From positions 1 through 64,000 of the forward strand of contig NZ_JALGQE010000003.1 of assembly GCF_022810405.1 (NCBI RefSeq): DNA of 64,000 bases. The letters are read 5' to 3'. Positions 1 through 7,932 of this stretch are shown piece by piece (the stretch's first letter is position 1; each line of letters begins with the position of its first letter). Source of the stretch: Rhodococcus sp. ARC_M5. Lineage in GTDB: Bacteria; Actinomycetota; Actinomycetes; Mycobacteriales; Mycobacteriaceae. Position numbers and translations under genes: made by a program. The notes beneath the pieces were generated by a model. The model made no database searches. It saw only the letters and a program-made list of their open reading frames with translations, and was not told where the DNA came from.

Positions 1-130
1 ACCACAACGCACGCTCGGAAATGCTCCGCAAAGCCGTCACCGGGACCCGCCAACCGCTACAGTGATCACCGCTACCGGGTGAGCACTTTCACTGAGCGAG
101 GTTGAGCATTTTCGCTGAGCGCCGTCAATA
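1..130 (+). other. end of a truncated ORF plus two direct repeats, possible IS terminus
   Basis: An ORF entering from the left edge ends at the TGA at 63-65 (last residues MLRKAVTGTRQPLQ). It is followed by two 19-bp direct repeats, TGAGCACTTTCACTGAGCG at 80-98 and TGAGCATTTTCGCTGAGCG at 103-121, with a 23-bp period. Repeated motifs just beyond the last gene are typical of IS21-type ends, so this may be the edge of another insertion sequence beside the IS3 copy. That is inference; no transposase domain is visible. Confidence 0.3.
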
Positions 131-168
131 GTCGGACCACCGCGTTCAAGAGCCACGGTGTGATTGAT

Positions 169-1005
169 TCAGTCGATCTCGCAGCCCTCGACCGGTTGGT
201 GGTTGTGGGTGCATTGGGCAGCGTGCTCAGCAGGCGTGAGGTAGCCCAGTGATGAGTGCCGGTGTCGATGATTGTGGTCGTCTTTGAAGTCCTCGATCAC
301 CACCCTCGCTTCGAGCAGACTCGTCCAGTGATTGCGGTTCAGGCACTCCTTCCGTAGCCGGTTGTTGAACGATTCGATGTGTCCGTTGTTCCACGGCGTC
401 CCCGGCGGAATGTAGGAAATACCGACACGATCTCGGCAGAACTGTTGCAGCACATGGGAAATGAATTTTGGACCGTTGTCCTTTCGCAGCACCAACGGCG
501 GCCCACCCCACAGTGCAAACGTCTTGTCGAGCTCGTCGGTCAGCCGCTGTGCGGTGATCGAACGCTCCACAATGTTCAACAGGGACTGCCGGGTGTGTTC
601 GTCGATCATCGACGCGATCTTGATCGCCTTCCCGTCGACGGTCGAATCGAACTGAAAGTCCATAGCCCACACCACTTTCGGTGCATCGGCTTCGATCTGC
701 GGGCACGAGCTGATGCCGGTGCGTTTGCGTGGATGGTAGATCCGAACCTGCAGACCCTCCTCCTTCCAGAGCCGGTGCACCTTCTTCTTGTTCACCGACA
801 TACCCTCGTCGTGTCTCAGATGCGCCCAGGCGCGACGGAAGCCGTGCAGCGGATGTGAGCCTGCGTATGTCCGCAACGCGGCCCTCAGGGCCGCGTCGGG
901 GTCCGCGGGTGTGTCGGCTATCGGTGTTCGTGCGTAGGTGGAGCGGGCAAGCCCAACAGCTTTGCACGCCAGTCGTTTCGACAGACTCATGGTGTTCACG
1001 AGCAT
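169..1005 (-). CDS. IS3-family transposase OrfB (DDE integrase core)
   Basis: Catalytic half of the IS3 transposase. The N-terminal HTH_21-like segment (HGFRRAWAHLRHDEGMSVNKKK) leads into an rve integrase core with the DDE residues in WAMDF, LRKDNGPKF and HIESFNNRLRKEC, then the usual HRHSSLGYLTPAEH tail. No residue of the triad is missing and there is no internal stop, so the enzyme could be active. The ATG at 1005 is probably not the main start. The same frame stays open upstream to the slippery site at 1041-1047, so most active product should be an OrfAB fusion made by -1 frameshifting. Confidence 0.9.
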   Translation of the reverse strand: MLVNTMSLSKRLACKAVGLARSTYARTPIADTPADPDAALRAALRTYAGSHPLHGFRRAWAHLRHDEGMSVNKKKVHRLWKEEGLQVRIYHPRKRTGISSCPQIEADAPKVVWAMDFQFDSTVDGKAIKIASMIDEHTRQSLLNIVERSITAQRLTDELDKTFALWGGPPLVLRKDNGPKFISHVLQQFCRDRVGISYIPPGTPWNNGHIESFNNRLRKECLNRNHWTSLLEARVVIEDFKDDHNHRHRHSSLGYLTPAEHAAQCTHNHQPVEGCEID

Positions 1006-1034
1006 GTCGACGGCGCGGCGCTTGGCGGCTGGGC

Positions 1035-1325
1035 TCAGAATTTTCCCTTCGCTACCTCCCGCAGCGCATCCTTCTCCAGCTCGGCCTCGGCGAGCAGGCG
1101 TTTGAGCTTGCCGTTCTGCTCGCGCAGCTCTCTGAGTTCCTTCGCGGCATCGGTGTCCATCCCGCCGTACTGACGCCGCCAGTTGTACAACGTCGCCGCC
1201 GACACCTCGAGCTCCGCCGCGATCTCCTCCTGCGTCTTGCCCGCCGCAGTGAGTTCGTCGGCACGGCGCAGTTTGCGCACGATGTCCTCGGCAGAGTTGC
1301 GTTTCCGTCCAGCCATGTTCTCCAT
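1035..1325 (-). CDS. IS3-family transposase OrfA
   Basis: About 96 residues. An HTH_Tnp_1 fold (KRNSAEDIVRKLRRADELTA through VSAATLYNWRRQYGGM) is followed by a coiled-coil leucine zipper (AKELRELREQNGKLKRLLAE) used for multimerisation and for binding the element ends. Two ATG codons are possible (1325 and 1316), and both have only short AGGA/GGAG sequences nearby. The stop overlaps the orfB frame at the slippery heptamer. A longer open frame to 1355 exists but has no ribosome site. Confidence 0.85.
   Translation of the reverse strand: MENMAGRKRNSAEDIVRKLRRADELTAAGKTQEEIAAELEVSAATLYNWRRQYGGMDTDAAKELRELREQNGKLKRLLAEAELEKDALREVAKGKF
1041..1047 (-). other. programmed -1 frameshift heptamer (G GGA AAA) for OrfAB
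   Basis: On the minus strand the end of orfA reads GCG AAG GGA AAA TTC TGA. The heptamer G GGA AAA fits the X XXY YYZ slippery pattern in the orfA phase. A -1 slip moves ribosomes past the orfA stop (1035-1037) into the orfB frame (GGG AAA ATT CTG AGC and on). This matches the established IS3-family expression strategy. A downstream stimulatory structure was not worked out. Confidence 0.75.
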
Positions 1326-1380
1326 CGTCCTATCCGCCCAGCTCATGGGTAACAAGACTCTAAAACGATATGGCCCCGTT

Positions 1381-1959
1381 CAATGGGGACACGCCAACTC
1401 CGCTCTGCATCAAGGTCAGATCACTCAGGCGAAGGAGCAGTTCGAGGAGTACTTGAAGGTAGCGTCTGTCTGGCATCCCGCATGGCGTCTGAGGCACGGA
1501 ATCGCAAGCTTCTTACTTTCAAGTGGGATGGAGAACGGAGTTCGCGACGCAAAGAAAGCCGAACGTGTTCTGCGTGATCGCTCCGCCATCGAGAGCTTTT
1601 CCGGCTCAGTCAAGCGGTGTCTCGCTGCTGCGAAGTGCGATGTGCTACACGGCGGGCCTTGGGGCGAGATCGGCCAACATGAGGTAGACGCTGGTCGTCC
1701 AGACAAAGCCGCTGCGCCCCTGTTGATTGCAGCATTTGCAGACCAACGCTCCGCCTCCTGGGTCCTCGCTCTTGCAGCCGCCCTAGCGGCCAATCTGGAG
1801 GAGATGTCAGATGCAATTGCCACGCTAGCCCTCTTCGATTTTGGTGAGGAGTTTCACCGTGAGCTTCGCGCGCACTTTGCCGGCAGTGCTGATCGGCTGT
1901 CGGTGGCTGCCTTCGTCGAAGATATTGATGAAAAGACTGGCCGGCAGAGACGACGGTAG
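1381..1959 (+). pseudogene. 3' remnant of an unrecognised gene cut by the IS3 element
   Basis: Open frame of about 190 codons that runs out of the IS right end into a helical, TPR-like sequence (SALHQGQITQAKEQFEEYLK; DAGRPDKAAAPLLIAAFADQ). It ends in a basic tail EKTGRQRRR at 1959. In-frame ATGs at 1321 and 1345 lie inside the element, so its natural N-terminus is missing and any expression would have to come from IS sequence. I do not recognise the family. The alanine-rich paired helices suggest a tetratricopeptide-like scaffold. It is convergent with the LysR gene. Confidence 0.5.
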
Positions 1960-1979
1960 GGCAGAATCTGTGGACAGCA

Positions 1980-2068
1980 AGTCGCCACACGAAGTCACTG
2001 AAATTGCAAGGGGCCCAGCACCTGAAGAATGTCACCACTCAGCGGCCCCGGTTTCACTTGTGGCGACT
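1980..2068. repeat. 89-bp interrupted palindrome
   Basis: Outer arms AGTCGCCACA (1980-1989) and TGTGGCGACT (2059-2068) are perfect complements. Nested inside are TGAAA/TTTCA and GGGGCC/GGCCCC in the right order, giving one long hairpin with bulges between two convergent reading frames. It could be a bidirectional terminator or a miniature mobile-repeat remnant. The sequence alone does not decide. Confidence 0.5.
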
Positions 2069-2155
2069 CAAGGACGGAGTCTTCGCTGAGGTCCTGGTGG
2101 AACCACCGCGGGCGCAGAGAGAAGTCCGGACGGGACGAGGAAAGCTTTAAGTCTC

Positions 2156-2172
2156 GACCCTGTGGGAGGGTC
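2156..2172 (-). terminator. hairpin directly after the lysR stop
   Basis: GACCCT (2156-2161), 5-nt loop, AGGGTC (2167-2172), immediately outside the lysR stop codon (2173-2175). The stem is only 6 bp and no T-run is obvious, so it is a modest terminator candidate. Confidence 0.4.
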
Positions 2173-3147
2173 TCAGGACGTGAGCTTGGCTTGGTAGCGA
2201 TCGAGCAGCGACGGAACGCCGGCGGTCGGGGGTGCCCACGAGTTCGGAACCGGACAATCGACGGCGACACGGCGGGCCGCAGCCACGAAGTCGCGGGTCA
2301 GAGGCGAGTCGACGTCCGAACGCCACCCGATGGACAACGGTGTGGGGGGTATACCCGTAACCGGAACGAATGCCAAACCTGGCCTCGCATAGAACCTTTG
2401 AGTCGACGCTTGTGAGAACGCCACGCCCTTGCTGGAGAGGATGGCTTCGAAACACTCGTCGACAGTGGAGACTTCGGCACCGAGACGAACGGTCTCACCG
2501 TCTCTCGAGCTGACGGCGAGCCAGAAGTCCCTCCATGATTCCGGGCTGCGCCTCGCGACGAACGGTTGCCCCGCCACTTCTTCGACACTGGTCGAATCTT
2601 GCTGCGCCAGAGGCGAAGTGGATGCTACGACAAGCACTCTCGGCTCCACGAACAGTGTCTCGAGCGCAAGCCAGTCCTGCACGACGACCGGCGGCCTGAC
2701 GAACGCGACATCGACCGACCCGTCGCCGAGCCCGACGTAGGGGTCGGTGAAGTCGAACGACTGCATCTCGACCGCGACGTCGGGGTGGAGAGCACGGAAA
2801 GCCGACAAGATGTCCGGCGTCAGTTCCGCGGCAGCGTTCGCCTGGAATCCGACGATCAGGTTGTTGCGCCCACTACGGCCCACCTGACGTGTCAACGACG
2901 CGACACGCTCGGCATCGGCGAGAAGCTGCCTGCTCCCGTCGAGGAGCTTGTCCCCGGCAGGGGTCAACGAGACATGACGGGAATCGCGGATGAACAGTGC
3001 GGTTCCCAAGGAGTGTTCGAGTTTGCGAATCTGCACGCTGAGCGAGGGCTGTGCGATATGCAGCCGCGCTGCTGCCTTGCCGAAATGAAGCTCTTCCGCG
3101 ACGGCCACGAAATACGACAACGGCCTGAGCTCCAACGGAAGATTCAC
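2173..3147 (-). CDS. LysR-family transcriptional regulator
   Basis: 324 residues, normal for the family. The N-terminal winged helix (about 8-67, SYFVAVAEELHFGKAAARLH, then AQPSLSVQIRKLEHSLGTALF) is followed by a substrate-binding effector domain beginning NLIVGFQANAAAEL. That domain has the look of BenM/CatM-type members that sense aromatic or organic acids. It is divergent from the SCP2-like/hydrolase/dehydrogenase genes, the classic layout for a LysR activator controlling the neighbouring catabolic genes and itself. The inducer is not predictable. The gene ends in a short hairpin. Confidence 0.9.
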   Translation of the reverse strand: MNLPLELRPLSYFVAVAEELHFGKAAARLHIAQPSLSVQIRKLEHSLGTALFIRDSRHVSLTPAGDKLLDGSRQLLADAERVASLTRQVGRSGRNNLIVGFQANAAAELTPDILSAFRALHPDVAVEMQSFDFTDPYVGLGDGSVDVAFVRPPVVVQDWLALETLFVEPRVLVVASTSPLAQQDSTSVEEVAGQPFVARRSPESWRDFWLAVSSRDGETVRLGAEVSTVDECFEAILSSKGVAFSQASTQRFYARPGLAFVPVTGIPPTPLSIGWRSDVDSPLTRDFVAAARRVAVDCPVPNSWAPPTAGVPSLLDRYQAKLTS

Positions 3148-3200
3148 GTCCCCGATGCTATTCCCGCAGCTAGACCAGCACCAGTAGTTGTTTCCTATCG

Positions 3201-3214
3201 ATCGGGCGACCGAT
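3201..3214. promoter_or_regulatory. candidate LysR operator (ATCGG-N4-CCGAT)
   Basis: ATCGG GCGA CCGAT is a perfect 5-bp inverted repeat in the gap between lysR (start 3147) and the divergent operon. Position and symmetry fit a LysR recognition half, but the T-N11-A rule is met only loosely. Confidence 0.35.
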
Positions 3215-3247
3215 TGGTATTGGACGAACCCGCAGGTCCAGCGTGTG

Positions 3248-3670
3248 ATGGGTCACATGACAACAGCAACCGACACCACCACCCAGACCCCGGAACAGTG
3301 GGCCGACGCGTTCACCCAAGCATCCGACGCAGACGCCGAGATCTCCGCGCACGGCACGTACTTCACTTGCTCGTACCTCCTCGACATGGACACCCACTCC
3401 TTCGTCATCGAGATGTCGAACGGCAAAGTCCACGCAATCGCCGTCGACCCAGGCCCGCTCGACCGGCCCTATCAGTTCGCCATCCGCGCCGGCGTCGAGA
3501 CGTGGCAGGGCTTTGGAGTTCCCGTTCCGGCACCGATGTTTCACGGCATCTGGGCGGCGTCGTTCCAGCGCGACATGAGGCTCGAGGGAGATGTCCTCGT
3601 CCTGATGCAGAACCTGCGCTGCGTTACCCGCCAGATCGAACTGCTGCGCGCCGTCGGCGTTCCGGTCTAG
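3248..3670 (+). CDS. small SCP2-like protein
   Basis: About 140 residues. The central segment (YLLDMDTHSFVIEMSNGKVH followed by AVDPGPLDRPYQFAIRA) resembles the sterol-carrier-protein-2 lipid-binding fold, a small cytosolic hydrophobic-ligand carrier that sometimes acts with acyl-processing enzymes. ATG 3248 has an AGG about 11 nt upstream; ATG 3257 is equally possible, and the TTG-started longer frame from 3188 would overlap the operator region. It is followed 37 bp later by the hydrolase, so the two are probably co-transcribed. Function in the pathway is inferred only from position. Confidence 0.6.
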   Translation: MGHMTTATDTTTQTPEQWADAFTQASDADAEISAHGTYFTCSYLLDMDTHSFVIEMSNGKVHAIAVDPGPLDRPYQFAIRAGVETWQGFGVPVPAPMFHGIWAASFQRDMRLEGDVLVLMQNLRCVTRQIELLRAVGVPV

Positions 3671-3707
3671 TCCCCGACTCACACACGACTCACCGAAGGA
3701 ACAGAAC

Positions 3708-4574
3708 ATGAGCAAGATTTCACCTGTGACCGGCCATTACGTCGATGTCGACGTCGACGGTCTTCTGTACAAGGTCTTCTACCTAGAGAACGGCACCGGC
3801 CAACCGTTGGTATGCCAGCACACCGCCGGGTGCCACAACCACCAGTGGCGTGGACTGCTCGAAGACGAGGACATCACGCAGAATTACCGCGTGATCGCGT
3901 ACGACCTGCCCCGCCACGGCAAGTCCGATCCGCCGGAGAACACAGAGTGGTGGAAAGAGGAGTACAAGCTCTCGGCCGACCATTACGCCAACTTCATCGT
4001 GGCCCTGGTCGATGCACTCGAACTGGAGAATCCGATCTTCATGGGTTCGTCGTTCGGTGGCAACATCGCCTTGCAGCTGGCGCTTCGCCATCCGGAACGC
4101 TTCGCCGGAGTCATCCCGGTCGAGGGAGCCGACTACTCACCGGGCTTCTACCTCGACTGGTGGCAGCACCCCCACGCGAACGCTGCGCAGGTGTGCGCAA
4201 GTGGCACATGGGATCTCATGGCACCACAGTCGCCGGAAGCCGACCGGTGGAAGACCTGGTTCTACTACACGCAGGGATCCGAGGCGTTCAAGGGCGACTT
4301 GCACTTCTACTCCGTGGACCACGACCTGCGCGACAAGCTCGACCAGATCGACGGCGACCGTTGCCCGGTCGTCATGCTGACCGGCGACTACGACTACCTC
4401 ACCACCCCTGAGGACAGTGCCCGCACAGCTGCGCAGATCAAGAATGCGAAGTTCATCGAGATGAAGGACATCGGGCACTTCCCGATGAGCGAGAACCACC
4501 CGGTGTTCCGGACGTACCTCATCGAGGCGCTCGAGGTTCTGCAGAAATCCGCGTCCACCTCGGTCTCCGTCTGA
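3708..4574 (+). CDS. alpha/beta-fold hydrolase
   Basis: 288 residues. Typical lid-less core: oxyanion region around QHTAGCHNHQWRGL, nucleophile elbow GSSFG with Ser115, acid Asp229 in TGDYDYLT, and base His257 in IGHFPM. It is related to C-C bond hydrolases and lactonase/esterases of ring-degradation pathways, although the exact substrate is not readable. GAAGGAACAGAAC precedes the ATG as a good ribosome site. It is the second gene after the LysR-divergent promoter and ends in a strong terminator-like hairpin before the aldehyde dehydrogenase. Confidence 0.85.
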   Translation: MSKISPVTGHYVDVDVDGLLYKVFYLENGTGQPLVCQHTAGCHNHQWRGLLEDEDITQNYRVIAYDLPRHGKSDPPENTEWWKEEYKLSADHYANFIVALVDALELENPIFMGSSFGGNIALQLALRHPERFAGVIPVEGADYSPGFYLDWWQHPHANAAQVCASGTWDLMAPQSPEADRWKTWFYYTQGSEAFKGDLHFYSVDHDLRDKLDQIDGDRCPVVMLTGDYDYLTTPEDSARTAAQIKNAKFIEMKDIGHFPMSENHPVFRTYLIEALEVLQKSASTSVSV

Positions 4575-4594
4575 TCTGACCCTGCACGCCCTCG

Positions 4595-4637
4595 ATGCTC
4601 GCCGGCCTCCGACACGGGGCCGGCGAGCATTCTTTTC
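4595..4637 (+). terminator. intrinsic terminator/attenuator between hydrolase and ALDH
   Basis: A 13-bp perfect stem, ATGCTCGCCGGCC (4595-4607) and GGCCGGCGAGCAT (4618-4630), with a 10-nt loop and followed by TCTTTTC. It lies between two same-strand genes, so it either ends the hydrolase transcript or lowers expression of the aldehyde dehydrogenase. Confidence 0.75.
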
Positions 4638-4659
4638 GGCCCTCGAAAGGGAGATCCCG

Positions 4660-6108
4660 ATGTCCGTCACACACTTTCCGTTCTGGGTTGCCGGCGAAGC
4701 GACTATCAGCGGTGTCGCTACCGAGATCCGCAATCCGTTCGACGGTCGCATCGTGGGGACGGTGTTCGAAGCGGCGTCGGAACACGTCGACGCCGCGATC
4801 GAGGCGTCCGCCGCGGTGGCGGACGAGTTCGCGGGAACGCCGGCCCACGTTCGGTCGGATGCGCTCGTACATGTCTCGACGCGTCTGCACGAGCGTCGGG
4901 AGGAAATCGCTCGGCTCATCTCTGCCGAATCCGGCAAACCGATCAAGTGGGCGCGAGTCGAAGTCGCTCGCGCGGTGTCGACATTTCGGTGGGCGGCCGA
5001 GGAAGCACGACGATGGAGCGGGCATCTTCAGCGACTCGACACCGACGCTGGATCGGACGGCCGCTTGGCGCTGATTCAGCGCGTCCCACGCGGTCCCATC
5101 CTCGGAATTGCACCGTTCAACTTTCCGCTCAATCTGGTGGCCCACAAGGTGGCACCGGCCCTGGCGGTCGGCGCGCCGATCATCGTCAAACCTGCGCCGG
5201 CCACCCCGCTGACAAGTTTGGTGCTCGGCGGAATGCTCGCCGAGACATCGCTTCCGGCGGGTGCGTGGTCAGTGCTGACCGTCTCCAACGACAAGGCATC
5301 GGACATGGTCGTGGACCCTCGGCTACCGGTTGTCTCGTTCACCGGATCGGTCCCGGTGGGTTGGTCGATCCGAGAACTCGTTCCGCGCAAGCACGTCACG
5401 CTCGAACTCGGAGGTAACGCCGCGGTGGTGGTCTGCGCAGACTGGGCCGACGAGGAAAAACAGGAGTACGCAGCCGAGAGGATCGCACGATTCTCGATGT
5501 ACCAAGCGGGTCAGTCGTGCATCGCGGTGCAGCGGGTCTTCGTCCACGACAGTCTCTACGACGCCATGCGCCGCCGCATTCTGGCTCACGTCGCGTCGCT
5601 GTCGACCGGTTCACCCGACGACGACGAGACCGACGTCGGCCCCCTGATCGACGACCGCGCAGCCGTACGCGTGGAGGAGTGGATCGAGGAAGCCGTCGAG
5701 GGGGGAGCCACCGTTCTGGCCGGCGGCGGACGCACGGGCGCAGTCGTCGAACCGACGGTCATCGAGGATGCACCGCCAGGGGCCAAGGTTGTGGACCACG
5801 AGGTCTTCGGGCCCGTTGTCGTACTCTGCAAAGTCGCCTCGGATGCGGAGGCATTCGAACAGGTCAATGAATCCCGATTCGGATTGCAGGCGGGCATCTT
5901 CACGTCGAACCTGCAGACGGCGTTCACGGCGTCACGCGTCCTGGACGTCGGCGGGGTCATCGTCGGTGACGTGCCGAGCTTCCGCGCCGATCAGATGCCG
6001 TACGGCGGAGTCAAAGATTCTGGGATGGGCAAAGAAGGGGTGCATTCGGCGATGGAGGACCTGACGCAGGAGAAGGTGCTCGTTCTGACCGGTATCGAGA
6101 TTCCCTGA
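4660..6108 (+). CDS. NAD(P)-dependent aldehyde dehydrogenase
   Basis: 482 residues, usual ALDH length. Substrate/cofactor Asn154 in APFNFP, cofactor motif SFTGSVPVG, general base Glu249 in LELGGN and catalytic Cys287 in AGQSCIAVQ are all present, with the late EVFGPV motif. It should oxidise an aldehyde to its carboxylate in the cytosol, plausibly the aldehyde released by the neighbouring hydrolase. AAAGGGAG precedes the ATG. The hairpin just upstream suggests its level is set separately from the first two genes. Confidence 0.9.
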   Translation: MSVTHFPFWVAGEATISGVATEIRNPFDGRIVGTVFEAASEHVDAAIEASAAVADEFAGTPAHVRSDALVHVSTRLHERREEIARLISAESGKPIKWARVEVARAVSTFRWAAEEARRWSGHLQRLDTDAGSDGRLALIQRVPRGPILGIAPFNFPLNLVAHKVAPALAVGAPIIVKPAPATPLTSLVLGGMLAETSLPAGAWSVLTVSNDKASDMVVDPRLPVVSFTGSVPVGWSIRELVPRKHVTLELGGNAAVVVCADWADEEKQEYAAERIARFSMYQAGQSCIAVQRVFVHDSLYDAMRRRILAHVASLSTGSPDDDETDVGPLIDDRAAVRVEEWIEEAVEGGATVLAGGGRTGAVVEPTVIEDAPPGAKVVDHEVFGPVVVLCKVASDAEAFEQVNESRFGLQAGIFTSNLQTAFTASRVLDVGGVIVGDVPSFRADQMPYGGVKDSGMGKEGVHSAMEDLTQEKVLVLTGIEIP

Positions 6109-6177
6109 GATTCGGCACGACCCACCCAACTCCGAATGCCTGTTCCGACGGCAAATTCACAGTGCGCCGGCTTTCCC

Positions 6178-6366
6178 GGCTCTTCCCAGATGACGGTGTA
6201 GGTCGGCCGGGCGCGTCGGTCCGCAGATAGACGTCGAGGTCTCCCGACGATGGAGGTTCCTACGCCATCCATCCGAAAGACCTCGACGTGTCCGACGCTA
6301 CCCCGCCGGCCGGCTTCGGCCGCCCTGACCTGACCGCCTTCGCGGCTCATCCCAATCGACCCTGAT
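6178..6366 (+). mobile_element. left-end remnant of an ISL3-type insertion sequence
   Basis: GGCTCTTCCCAGATGACGG at 6178 looks like an ISL3-family terminal repeat (these start GGCTCTTC or similar). It is followed by a 12-bp inverted pair ACGTCGAGGTCT/AGACCTCGACGT (6231-6242, 6278-6289). A GTG at 6288 opens a 25-codon frame reading SDATPPAGFGRPDLTAF, which by memory resembles the N-terminus of actinobacterial ISL3 transposases, then stops at 6363-6365. The rest of the transposase is absent, so this is a dead relic. The family call should be checked. Confidence 0.45.
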
Positions 6367-6571
6367 CGGGTCTGCTGACCCCCTCGACGAGAACGCAGCG
6401 ACATCACAGCCACCCAACCCCGACCGCCCGGGAAGCCGGGGCACGTCACATGGCCTGTGCTGCGGGCGTGTCGAGTGGGTCGTCCAGGGGCGACGCAGGA
6501 GAGTCGACGCGACGTGCTGAGAGGTGGTTCCAACCGAGCGCTAGGACACCGGCTACAGGCATGGCGATAGG
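6367..6571. other. gene-free stretch after the IS relic
   Basis: No credible coding frame, RNA gene or strong hairpin was seen. The antisense frame that crosses it is arginine-rich and belongs to no family I recognise. It may be further decayed insertion-sequence DNA. Confidence 0.4.
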
Positions 6572-7513
6572 TCAGGAACGGCGTCGCTCCCTGCGCAGGA
6601 GGGAGCGCAGAGTCTCGGCGTTCGCATAGCCGACCCGTAGCGCGATCTCGGCGGAGGTGAGGTCCGTGGTTGCTGAGAGGTGCCGCGCTCGTTCGATGCG
6701 AAGCCGTTGGACGAAGCCGAGCGGAGTGAGGTTGAGCGCCGCACGGACTCGTCGTTCGAGGGTGCGCCGGCTGGTGCCGAGCGACTGCGCGACGAAGGCG
6801 ACGTTGAACGGTTCGTCCAGGCGGGCGCGCACGAAGCGTTCGAACTCGACGACGATCGGGTCCTCGTGCCGGAGATGTTCGTAGGCGACGAAGGCCGCCT
6901 GCGACGGACGCTCGTCGATGATGAGGAGCTTGGCGACATGTTGGGCCAGGTCGGGGCTGATCGATCGCACGAGTGAGAGCGCGAGGTCGATGTGGGCGAA
7001 CGCGGCGCCGGCGGTGACGAGGTTCCCGTCGACCACGACCATGGTGTCGAGATCGAGGGCGACGGTCGGATAGCGCTTCAGGAACTCCGGCCCCAGGAAC
7101 CAGCTGGTCGTCGCCCGCCGATGATGCATCCGTCCAGTCTCGGCGACGGCGAACACGCCGGTGCACGCCGCGGCGATCCGGGTGGTCGCGTCGTCGAGGC
7201 GCCCGAGTGAGGCGATGACCGAACGTGCATCTCGGCTCTGGAGGGCGTCGTTGGTAGCGGCGGCCGTGAGGGTTCCAAGCGCAGGGACGACGACCACGTC
7301 GAACTCTCCGGACTCCGACAGCGGGTGGTCTACCGACAGGGTCATCGATGCCGTCGTGGTCACTCGCCGTTTCGGTCCGAGGATGGCGAGTTCGATCGGG
7401 TCGATCCGCGGGTCGACATCGCCGCGGGCTCCGTCGGCCACCCGCACGATGTCGATGACCGACGCGACAGCCGAACCGAAGCAGCCGTCGATCGCGATCA
7501 GTCCGATACGCAT
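6572..7513 (-). CDS. GlxA/FtrA-type AraC-family regulator with DJ-1/PfpI domain
   Basis: About 313 residues. The N-terminal class I glutamine-amidotransferase-like domain (MRIGLIAIDGCFGSAVASVID to about 180) has a cysteine in the nucleophile-elbow region (AACTGVFAVAETG). The C-terminal double helix-turn-helix AraC DNA-binding domain spans about 215-313 (FNVAFVAQSLGTSRRTLERR; SAEIALRVGYANAETLRSLL). These regulators sense small metabolites through the DJ-1-like domain. ATG 7513 is chosen over an upstream in-frame ATG (7555) because homologous N-termini begin with the MRIG-type strand. It is divergent from the ABM gene, 107 bp apart. Confidence 0.85.
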   Translation of the reverse strand: MRIGLIAIDGCFGSAVASVIDIVRVADGARGDVDPRIDPIELAILGPKRRVTTTASMTLSVDHPLSESGEFDVVVVPALGTLTAAATNDALQSRDARSVIASLGRLDDATTRIAAACTGVFAVAETGRMHHRRATTSWFLGPEFLKRYPTVALDLDTMVVVDGNLVTAGAAFAHIDLALSLVRSISPDLAQHVAKLLIIDERPSQAAFVAYEHLRHEDPIVVEFERFVRARLDEPFNVAFVAQSLGTSRRTLERRVRAALNLTPLGFVQRLRIERARHLSATTDLTSAEIALRVGYANAETLRSLLRRERRRS

Positions 7514-7620
7514 GGCGCGAACAATAGCAATACTGTCGTATACGCCACTCCCCACCGGCCCTCGCTCGTCATAAGCTGAACTCGCCCCACGAAGAACCCC
7601 GACTTCAAGGAGAACCCCTC

Positions 7621-7932
7621 ATGTCCACACCCGCATCACTTCCGTATGCCTTCGTCGCCAAGATCGTCGCGGCCGATGGACAGCACGACGCGCTCGCCGA
7701 TCTGCTCGCCGGCGCTGTCGCACTCGCCAACGAAGAAGTAGGAACGATTGTCTGGTTCGCGGCTAGGACCCACGCCGACACCTTCTGGATCTTCGATGCA
7801 TTCCCCGACGAGGCCGCTCGCGACGCCCACGCCAACGGCGCCATCGTCGCAGCCCTGATGGCCAACCAGCACCTCCTCGGCGCAGCACCCGAGATCCTGG
7901 CGGCCGACGTCCTCGCGTCCAAGCTCCCGTAG
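7621..7932 (+). CDS. antibiotic biosynthesis monooxygenase (ABM)-domain protein
   Basis: 103 residues. A ferredoxin-like alpha/beta barrel with the family pattern of an N-terminal strand (YAFVAKIVAADGQHDALADLL), the central TIVWFAARTHADTFWIFDAF and the AHANGAIVAAL helix. Family members are small dimeric quinol- or polyketide-acting oxygenases or heme-degrading relatives. AAGGAGAACCCCTC before the ATG is a very good ribosome site. The divergent GlxA-type regulator probably controls it. No other enzyme is in the transcription unit, so the substrate is open. Confidence 0.8.
   Translation: MSTPASLPYAFVAKIVAADGQHDALADLLAGAVALANEEVGTIVWFAARTHADTFWIFDAFPDEAARDAHANGAIVAALMANQHLLGAAPEILAADVLASKLP

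Larger units (their letters stand above)
131..1380 (-). mobile_element. IS3-family insertion sequence
   Basis: A complete-looking element of about 1.25 kb with two overlapping minus-strand frames, orfA (helix-turn-helix plus leucine-zipper) and orfB (DDE transposase). Imperfect terminal inverted repeats can be aligned by eye at 133-154 and 1356-1377 (14 of 22 matches). The exact outer ends and target duplication could not be fixed. The right end lies inside an unrelated reading frame (1381-1959), so the insertion has cut a host gene. OrfA ends with the ALREVAKGKF-type tail common in the IS407/ISL-type branches of IS3. Confidence 0.85.

Noticed and set aside
5991-7166. 391-codon minus-strand frame over the IS relic and GlxA-type gene
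   Set aside because: Arginine-rich composition, no motif, and it overlaps the real regulator in another frame.
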